64,000 nt of DNA from assembly GCF_007827975.1 (NCBI RefSeq), contig NZ_VITT01000005.1; one strand, written 5' to 3'. Shown here in pieces: positions 59,143-64,000 of this stretch (its first letter is position 1; the number at the start of each line of letters is the position of its first letter). Under the pieces are notes generated by a model that had not been told where the DNA came from, ran no database searches, and worked only from the letters and a program-made list of their open reading frames with translations. A program made the translations under genes and the position numbers. Source of the DNA: Nitrospirillum viridazoti. Its GTDB lineage: Bacteria > Pseudomonadota > Alphaproteobacteria > Azospirillales > Azospirillaceae.

Positions 59143-59164
59143 CAATTTGTTATTTGCAAATTAC
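59143..59164. promoter_or_regulatory. Palindromic operator between radical SAM and NrtR-like genes
   Basis: CAATTTG (59143-59149) and CAAATTAC (59157-59164) face each other, and ATTTGCAAAT (59152-59161) is a perfect 10-bp palindrome inside. AT-rich on a GC-rich background, 40-60 bp from the radical SAM start and just ahead of (or overlapping) the Nudix regulator's start. It is a likely autoregulatory site. Confidence 0.6.
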
Positions 59165-59181
59165 ATGGAAACGACCCAGAG

Positions 59182-59841
59182 ATGATCGAAGACCTGATGC
59201 GTCCGATTCTGACTGTGGACGTCATTCCGCTGGTGCTGAAGGACGGGCGCATGCACGTAGCGCTGCAACGCCGCGATAGAGCCCCCCACGCGAATGAGAT
59301 GGCCTTGATCGGCGGCTACGTCCGAGCGGACGAAGATGAGTCCGCCACCGCGGCGGCCCTGCGGGTCTTGCGTGAGAAGGCCGGCATTACGCCTCGGCTG
59401 CTGGAGCAGCTCATGACCTTTTCCGGAGCCGGGCGGGATCCACGCGGCTGGTCCGCGTCCATCGCCTACTACGCCCTGCAGCCGGCGGAGGCCCTGCCCG
59501 CCGACCGAAATCTGGTGCTGACGCCGCTGGACCAAGCGCGCGGCCTACCTTTCGACCACGACGCCATCCTGGCTAAGGCCGCCGACCGCTGGCGGCGGCG
59601 CGCAGCCTATTCCACACTGCCAGCCTTCCTGTTGCCGCCACACTTCACTCTGTCGGCCCTGCGCGCGGCTTATGAAACCGTGCTGGGCCGCGCTCTGAAC
59701 GACAGCGCTTTCCGGCGCAAGATCGACGAATTGCGGGTCATCCAACCCATCGCCGGTGCAAGCAGCAAAGCCACCGCCCGGCCGGCCCAGCTGTACCAAC
59801 TGAGCCACGACGGCGTGACCGAATTCGATCGCACGCTATAG
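59182..59841 (+). CDS. NrtR-type Nudix transcriptional regulator
   Basis: 219 residues from the ATG at 59182; an ATG at 59140 is in frame but lies inside the palindromic box, so I take the inner start. Nudix domain: RPILTVDVIPLVLKDGRMHV at the start, and GGYVRADEDESATAAALRVL, REKAGI as a degenerate Nudix box (REKAG in place of REUxEE), so hydrolysis is probably lost. The C-terminal winged helix spans about 150-219 (FTLSALRAAYETVLGRALND, SAFRRKIDELRVI). NrtR regulators bind ADP-ribose-like ligands and usually control NAD genes; this one is next to a radical SAM gene instead. Confidence 0.85.
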   Translation: MIEDLMRPILTVDVIPLVLKDGRMHVALQRRDRAPHANEMALIGGYVRADEDESATAAALRVLREKAGITPRLLEQLMTFSGAGRDPRGWSASIAYYALQPAEALPADRNLVLTPLDQARGLPFDHDAILAKAADRWRRRAAYSTLPAFLLPPHFTLSALRAAYETVLGRALNDSAFRRKIDELRVIQPIAGASSKATARPAQLYQLSHDGVTEFDRTL

Positions 59842-60059
59842 TGCCGCACGGCATTGGCCGTAAGGGAGGAGGGCGACGATATCGTTGTCAGATGAGGGAA
59901 TCGCGGCGTGGAAATGGCGGAGAGGGTGTCTGTCGAACAGACGTTCCCGGCTGTATCAGCCTGAACCTGGCTAATCCGATAATTGCCTGGGAAAAAGCGA
60001 TTTTCCGTCCTGAGTATTCCAGAATGTGTCATCATGATCCGGCGTAACCCACATTGAGT

Positions 60060-60081
60060 GTGGTACGGAACGTGGTACGGA
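60060..60081. repeat. Tandem GTGGTACGGA repeat upstream of integrase
   Basis: Two exact copies of GTGGTACGGA at 60060-60069 and 60072-60081, 12 bp apart, 18 bp before the integrase TTG start. Placed as an integrase arm-type site or part of the attachment region; the core and target are not identified. Confidence 0.55.
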
Positions 60082-60098
60082 TTTTCTGAGGATGCGAT

Positions 60099-61319
60099 TT
60101 GGGCAAGCTTACGGCACTCAAGGTCAAGTCCCTGAAGGAACCCGGCCGCTACGGCGATGGGGACGGCCTTTACCTCGTGATTGGGACGGACGGCAGGCGG
60201 GCGTGGGTGCTCCGTGTCCAGCATGACGGCAAGCGCCGGGACATAGGCCTAGGGCCAGCGGACGATGTACCCCTGGCGGTGGCGCGGGAGAAGGCAGGGG
60301 CACTACGGGCCGTAGCACGCGACGGGAAGGACCCCGTTGCGCATCACCGCGCCAACAAGTCGCCTACAGCGGCGCCGACGATTCCCACGTTCGAAGAAGC
60401 CGCCCGGTCTGTCCATACAGAGCATCGACCGAGCTGGAAAAACGCCAAGCACGCCGCGCAATGGCTGATGTCGCTGGAGCAGTACGCGTTCCCGAAGTTT
60501 GGAGCCCTATCCATCTCGGACGTGACAGCACCGATGGTGCGCGACGCCCTGGCGGAGATCTGGCTGACCGTACCTGAGACGGCGCGACGGGTGCGCCAGC
60601 GGATCGGAGTCATTCTGGATTGGGGTCACGCCAAGGGCTTCCGGGAAGCGGAGACGCCTACGCGCGCGGTGTCCCGTGGCCTGCCGCGGCAGCCGAAGAA
60701 CAAAGAGCATTTCGCCGCCATGCCCTGGGCGAACGTGCCTGGTTTTCTGGTGCAGTTGAAGGCGACGGACAAGGCGGGCGAACCGGTCAAGCTGGCCATG
60801 GAAATGCTGGTGCTGACTGCTGTCCGCTCCGGCGAACTCCGCGGCGCGCGCTGGGGGGAATTCGACATCGAAGGCAAGGAATGGCGCATTCCTGCTACTC
60901 GGATGAAGGCCGGCAAAGCACACAGCGTCCCTCTGTCACCCCGCGCCTTGGCGATCCTGCAGCGCATGCGAGAGCTCTGCTCAGACGAAAGTACCGAGGG
61001 CCTAGTGTTCGAGGGCGCGCGCCAGGGCCGGCCGATAAGCGACATGACCCTGACGATGCTGCTTCGGCGGATGGAGGCGAACTGCACGGCCCACGGCTTC
61101 CGCTCCAGCTTCCGCGACTGGACGGCAGAAGCGACGAATTTCCCACGGGAGGTGGCGGAGGCGGCGCTGGCGCATGCGCTCGAAAGCCGGGTGGAAGCCG
61201 CCTACCGCCGGTCCGATCTCCTGGAAAAGCGCCGGAACCTCATGAACGCCTGGGCGGGATTCTGCGCTGGCGGAACAGGCTCCGTGGTGCCCATGTCCAG
61301 GCGGAAGCGTGCGAATTGA
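60099..61319 (+). CDS. Tyrosine-type integrase (P4/phage family)
   Basis: 406 residues from a TTG at 60099 (GAGG about 8 bases upstream). DUF4102-like N-terminal arm-binding part (GKLTALKVKSLKEPGRYGDG, LRVQHDGKRRDIGLGPADDV), a core-binding domain near 90-190, and the catalytic domain with Arg near 243 (TAVRSGELRGARW), HGFRSSFRDW (His and Arg near 331-334) and the tyrosine near 368 (RVEAAYRRSDLL). Complete; the C-terminal ~25 residues are Arg/Lys-rich. It marks the left boundary of an integrative element. No tRNA gene is visible next to it, so the attachment target is unclear. Confidence 0.93.
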   Translation: MGKLTALKVKSLKEPGRYGDGDGLYLVIGTDGRRAWVLRVQHDGKRRDIGLGPADDVPLAVAREKAGALRAVARDGKDPVAHHRANKSPTAAPTIPTFEEAARSVHTEHRPSWKNAKHAAQWLMSLEQYAFPKFGALSISDVTAPMVRDALAEIWLTVPETARRVRQRIGVILDWGHAKGFREAETPTRAVSRGLPRQPKNKEHFAAMPWANVPGFLVQLKATDKAGEPVKLAMEMLVLTAVRSGELRGARWGEFDIEGKEWRIPATRMKAGKAHSVPLSPRALAILQRMRELCSDESTEGLVFEGARQGRPISDMTLTMLLRRMEANCTAHGFRSSFRDWTAEATNFPREVAEAALAHALESRVEAAYRRSDLLEKRRNLMNAWAGFCAGGTGSVVPMSRRKRAN

Positions 61320-61355
61320 CCCCATGAAAACCCCAGGGTTCAGGAGCCAAAAAAA

Positions 61356-62063
61356 ATGAACGTGGAGACACCGGCGGGCAATAGCAAGCCACCCTCGAGT
61401 GCTGACGAGAAGGTAGCGCATAAGCCCCAACCCAAAAGCGAAAGCAGCCACAATCTACGCTGGGAAAATGGCTACAACGTCATTGTGGGAAAAATAAGTC
61501 TTGATGGCTGCGTCATGCACTTGGACGGCCTTTGCGAAGGTTCCATGATGTGGAATGGGCTCTCGTCCACTGAGAGAGAAAACATTCAAAAATGGCGCTT
61601 GGTCCTCACTAAAAGTCGGGAAGAAATAGAGGCAATTCTTCAGGAGACAATTCATCACAACGCGGCAGATCATATCTTAGGAGAGATCGCCAACATGATG
61701 TGGGCAAGCTTCAACATTGGCTCAAGAGCAAGTGTATCCAAAACGACAGAAAGATGGCTTCAGGCCAAGCAAACGTCAAAAAGCCGTGCCGAAAAGAGGG
61801 AACGCATAGATTCTCCAAACGCCACCCAGCTCCGAGAGGCTATCCTCAACACACACACCATCTCCAAGTTGCGGAACGGCGACAAGTATGCCGACTCGAT
61901 CCGTCAAATGGTCCTGGAAAAACTAGGCTCCGCCCCAAAGGGAGTAAAAGATGGCTGGCCAAGCACCAGGACAATATCTCGGGCTATTGGAAAACTTCTT
62001 AAAGAGCACGGTGAGAGATCCGACATTCTTGAAGAGTGCGGTGAAGAAACCCGACAGACTTGA
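61356..62063 (+). CDS. Unknown low-GC cargo protein
   Basis: 235 residues with a strong AGGAG ribosome-binding site 8 bases before the ATG. No signal peptide or membrane segment. It is Lys/Glu/Arg-rich and mostly helical: SREEIEAILQETIHHNAADH, ILGEIANMMWASFNIGSRAS, TERWLQAKQTSKSRAEKRER. The last 60 residues resemble a helix-turn-helix-like segment (KDGWPSTRTISRAIGKLLKE). I do not recognise the family. GC content is clearly below the window average, so it is a recent arrival; it sits between the integrase and an AlpA-like gene, a spot where elements often carry accessory or defence genes. Confidence 0.6.
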   Translation: MNVETPAGNSKPPSSADEKVAHKPQPKSESSHNLRWENGYNVIVGKISLDGCVMHLDGLCEGSMMWNGLSSTERENIQKWRLVLTKSREEIEAILQETIHHNAADHILGEIANMMWASFNIGSRASVSKTTERWLQAKQTSKSRAEKRERIDSPNATQLREAILNTHTISKLRNGDKYADSIRQMVLEKLGSAPKGVKDGWPSTRTISRAIGKLLKEHGERSDILEECGEETRQT

Positions 62064-62155
62064 AGCCTGCGGCGAAGCCAACTAGGCACCGGTTCTATCT
62101 GAAAACATCGTTTCTCCATCGTCCGGGAATTTCCTGGCACATCTGGAGAGACACA

Positions 62156-62365
62156 ATGGAAAAGCAGACCGTTGCGCGGGTTGTTTATTCGGTGGAGGAG
62201 TTCTGCACCGCCACCAACACCAGCCGCAGCACGTTCTACCGCGAGGTGAATGCTGGCCGGCTGAAGCCGCTGAAGCGCGGCCGGCGTACCATGATCACCG
62301 CCGAAGAGGCGGCCCGCTGGCTCGCTTCCCTGCCCGCCATGAACGGTGAGAAGCAGGCTGCCTGA
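62156..62365 (+). CDS. AlpA-like/MerR-type small DNA-binding protein (probable excisionase or activator)
   Basis: 69 residues from the ATG at 62156 (GGAG 9 bases upstream). Winged-helix of the AlpA/excisionase kind: VVYSVEEFCTATNTSRSTFY, then REVNAGRLKPLKRGRRTMIT and EEAARWLASLPA. Such proteins control integrase genes or direct excision. Position after the integrase and cargo gene supports it. A start at 62060 would add an unlikely 32 residues. Confidence 0.82.
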   Translation: MEKQTVARVVYSVEEFCTATNTSRSTFYREVNAGRLKPLKRGRRTMITAEEAARWLASLPAMNGEKQAA

Positions 62366-62368
62366 CCC

Positions 62369-62575
62369 ATGGCCCAAAATGAAAAGCCCCGGAGCGGTGG
62401 CACGCTCACGGGGCTTGGTGATTTCAGCAGCAACAGCGGCGCTGACGTTACCAGGATCCACCTCATTAAACAACCAATAGCCGCGCGCCGGCTCGGTCAG
62501 CGCTACGGCTTGAGCCCCTGGGCCGCCCGCATGATCGCCGAACTCGCCTTCGGGACGGAGGCGGCCCATGGCTGA
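62369..62575 (+). CDS. Small hypothetical element protein
   Basis: 68 residues starting 3 bp after the AlpA-like stop. The C-terminal half (LGQRYGLSPWAARMIAELAF) looks like a helix-turn-helix-type segment; the N-terminal part is low-complexity Ser/Gly and lies over a strong DNA hairpin (62384-62416), so the real start may be an inner codon. The stop overlaps the next start by 8 nt, favouring a compact operon. Function unknown. Confidence 0.55.
   Translation: MAQNEKPRSGGTLTGLGDFSSNSGADVTRIHLIKQPIAARRLGQRYGLSPWAARMIAELAFGTEAAHG
62384..62416. terminator. Long hairpin at the start of a small element gene
   Basis: AAGCCCCG-GAGCG and CGCTC-A-CGGGGCTT form a 13-bp stem with one bulged A and a 6-base loop (GTGGCA). 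It falls 19 bp after the AlpA-like stop, inside the next small reading frame. It could be an intrinsic terminator for the AlpA-like transcript (TTGG after the stem is only weakly T-rich) or an attenuator. Confidence 0.5.
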
Positions 62576-62792
62576 GGTCATCCCCTTCCGGGCCCGGCCG
62601 CGCCCGCCGGGCGTGCGCCTACTGCCGCCTATCCCCACCATAGCCAGCGCCCTGCATGGCCTGCTTCAGGACATTCACGCCGATGCCGCGGAGTTCCATG
62701 CGCAGCCGGCCGCCGCCGCCGCACTGGCCAGCTCCGCCAACCGGCTGCGCATCGTCATCGCCAACATGGCGGACCCGGGAGGTGCGGCATGA
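62568..62792 (+). CDS. Small hypothetical element protein
   Basis: 74 residues; GAGGCGG lies 4-5 bases upstream of the ATG. Pro/Arg-rich start (FRARPRPPGVRLLPPIP) then a helical Ala-rich part (IASALHGLLQDIHADAAEFH). No motif I can name. Overlaps the next gene by 4 nt (ATGA, 62789-62792) and the previous one by 8 nt, so translation is chained. Confidence 0.6.
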   Translation: MAEVIPFRARPRPPGVRLLPPIPTIASALHGLLQDIHADAAEFHAQPAAAAALASSANRLRIVIANMADPGGAA

Positions 62793-63037
62793 CCTCCATT
62801 GCCACCACGATCCCCGCCCCAGGCCAACATTCGGTTGAACGGCGCCGCTTGGCTACCGCCGTACACCGCTTGGGGCCCCGGGTAATGGTGGAACTGCTCG
62901 ACGAAATCGCCCGCGCCTATTGCATCCCGGATATCGACGATCGGCTGGAGCGGTATGCCGACGCCGATCCTGCGGTGCTCCGGGCGCTGGGTGGTCTTGA
63001 TTGGCCTCCGCTCCCGTCGCCGCGCGAGGTCGCCTGA
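62789..63037 (+). CDS. Small hypothetical element protein
   Basis: 82 residues in a chained operon. Helical core (VERRRLATAVHRLGPRVMVE, LLDEIARAYCIPDIDDRLER) with a single Cys. I see no known domain. The stop overlaps the DUF1376 gene start by one base (TGATG). Confidence 0.6.
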   Translation: MTSIATTIPAPGQHSVERRRLATAVHRLGPRVMVELLDEIARAYCIPDIDDRLERYADADPAVLRALGGLDWPPLPSPREVA

Positions 63038-63726
63038 TGGCCCAATTCCCAGCCATACCACTATTCACCGACGCCTACCTGGGCGACACCACGCACCTCA
63101 CCACCATCGAGCACGGCGCCTACCTCCTACTGCTCATGAGCATGTGGCGGACTGCCGACTGCAGCCTGCCGGCGGACGACAAACTGCTGGCGCGATACGC
63201 CCGCCTGACCACCGGTCAATGGGCCCGAATCAAGCCCACGCTCATGCCCTTTTTCACCGAGGAGGAAGGGCGGATCAGGCAGGGTCGTCTGACGGACGAA
63301 TACAAACTCGTCAGACAGCATAGCCGGCAGCAATCCGACAAAGCGCGGTCTAGGTGGTTGAAAGAAAAGGAAACTGCGGATGCCATGGCAATGCCTGTGC
63401 AATGCCGAACCGATGCCCCCACACCCACTATTACTACCTTAGAAGATAAATCTTCTAAGGGCGCCGAGGCGCCGCTGACCCTGGAAAAACGCGTCTTCGA
63501 CCTGGGCAGGAAGCTGCTGGGACCAAAGGCCGGCGGCCAAGTCACAAAGCTCCGCAAGCACCACGGCGGCGACCTGGAGGCGACGCTTCGCACGCTGGAG
63601 CTGGCCGGGACCAAGAGCGAGCCCGCCGCCTGGCTGGGTGCCGTTCTCCGAAGCGATCCGTCCGCGATGGCCGATGACGTGGCCGCCGCGACTGATGACC
63701 TGTACCGCCGCATGGGGGTCCAATAA
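63037..63726 (+). CDS. DUF1376 (YdaU-like) phage replication protein
   Basis: 229 residues from the ATG at 63037. The DUF1376 domain is in the first ~110 residues: PLFTDAYLGDTTHLTTIEHG, AYLLLLMSMWRTADCSLPAD, LLARYARLTTGQWARIKPTL. The rest is a linker (Pro/Thr-rich) and a helical C-domain (LEKRVFDLGRKLLGPKAGGQ, LELAGTKSEPAAWLGAVLRS). Family members sit in phage and element replication operons, apparently as origin- or helicase-loading-type factors; the exact role is not known. Overlaps the next gene by one base (TAATG). Confidence 0.85.
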   Translation: MAQFPAIPLFTDAYLGDTTHLTTIEHGAYLLLLMSMWRTADCSLPADDKLLARYARLTTGQWARIKPTLMPFFTEEEGRIRQGRLTDEYKLVRQHSRQQSDKARSRWLKEKETADAMAMPVQCRTDAPTPTITTLEDKSSKGAEAPLTLEKRVFDLGRKLLGPKAGGQVTKLRKHHGGDLEATLRTLELAGTKSEPAAWLGAVLRSDPSAMADDVAAATDDLYRRMGVQ

Positions 63727-64000
63727 TGACCGACATCGTTGAGTTGAAGCGTTTGCTGAACGACCGCGCCCTAGACGTGGCCGAACACCTGCTACCCCGT
63801 GGCGTCCTGGAGGGCCGCGACTGGTGCGCCGGCTCGACCGCCGGAGAAACCGGCCGCAGCCTCAAGGTTTGCGTGAAGGGGGCCAAGGCCGGCGTCTGGT
63901 CCGACTTCGCGGAGGGCGGTGATAGCGGCGACCTCCTCGACCTGTGGTGTGCCGTGCGGGGCCAGCCGTTGGCGGAAGCGCTGGACGACGTGCGCCGCTT
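63726..64000 (+). CDS. Primase-like protein, 5' part only (cut by window edge)
   Basis: I translated 91 residues: MTDIVELKRLLNDRALDVAE, HLLPRGVLEGRDWCAGSTAG, SLKVCVKGAKAGVWSDFAEG, DLLDLWCAVRGQPLAEALDD. The Trp/Cys pattern, CVKGAKAGVWSDFAEGGDSGDLLDLW, is typical of the N-terminal region of Toprim/DnaB-like primase-helicases of phages and elements. The reading frame continues to the last base. It overlaps the DUF1376 gene by one base, so they are one operon. The catalytic domain lies outside the window. Confidence 0.75.
   Translation, partial: MTDIVELKRLLNDRALDVAEHLLPRGVLEGRDWCAGSTAGETGRSLKVCVKGAKAGVWSDFAEGGDSGDLLDLWCAVRGQPLAEALDDVRR

Noticed and set aside
59842..60098. tRNA gene as the integrase attachment site
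   Set aside because: I searched the gap for a T-loop GTTCGA-type sequence with matching stem and found none that forms a cloverleaf.

Overview
The window is GC-rich chromosomal DNA of an alphaproteobacterium, most probably a Rhodospirillales member near Azospirillaceae (genus not determinable from sequence alone). Supporting signs are the F1 ATP synthase operon atpHAGDC standing without F0 genes, an alphaproteobacterial-type rplU-rpmA-obgE-proB block, the metX-metW pair, a chorismate mutase-hisC-tyrA cluster, DUF2125, and very strong G/C bias at third codon positions. No rRNA, tRNA or CRISPR array was seen.

Layout. 1-2337: four-gene operon of small outer-membrane-type lipoproteins (CsgG-like, PEGA-like, DUF4810, GNA1162/DUF799; the last runs off the left edge). 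2468-7331: threonine ammonia-lyase and a giant fused indolepyruvate ferredoxin oxidoreductase. 7749-9572: rppH, a DUF6228-like protein and a diiron ferritin-like protein. 9984-15040: atpHAGDC. 15893-23408: envelope lipid block with a lipid kinase, a PlcP/LpxH-like phosphoesterase, a GT4 glycosyltransferase, waaA, lpxK and two tandem LpxL-type acyltransferases. 23437-34368: xseA, purD, a TPR protein, tadA, an alpha/beta hydrolase with its TetR regulator, rluB-rsmD, a ChaC-like cyclotransferase and DUF2125. 34525-39539: aromatic amino acid and methionine genes. 39592-43971: XRE/MFS pair, HAD hydrolase, ParE-type toxin-antitoxin, proB. 43975-45949: obgE, rpmA, rplU with a clear sigma-70 promoter. 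46138-57230: a mixed accessory stretch of transporters, regulators (AraC, LysR), an lspA paralogue, GST, an M24 peptidase, small membrane proteins and oxidoreductases. 57448-59841: an AT-rich-fronted methyltransferase, then a radical SAM gene divergent from an NrtR-type Nudix regulator. 60099-64000: the left part of an integrative element or prophage (tyrosine integrase, unknown low-GC cargo, AlpA-like protein, small ORFs, DUF1376 protein, primase-like N-terminus), continuing past the right edge.

How parts work together. The 15893-18920 genes look like a phospholipid-remodelling module: a phosphoesterase releases diacylglycerol, a glycosyltransferase caps it with sugar, and a divergent lipid kinase can return it to phosphatidic acid. 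It sits beside Kdo/lipid A genes (waaA, lpxK, lpxL-like). The alpha/beta hydrolase and TetR genes share an identical 17-bp operator. The NrtR-like gene and the radical SAM gene share one palindromic box. These two local circuits, the lipid module, and the cargo of the integrative element are the best candidates for new biology here.
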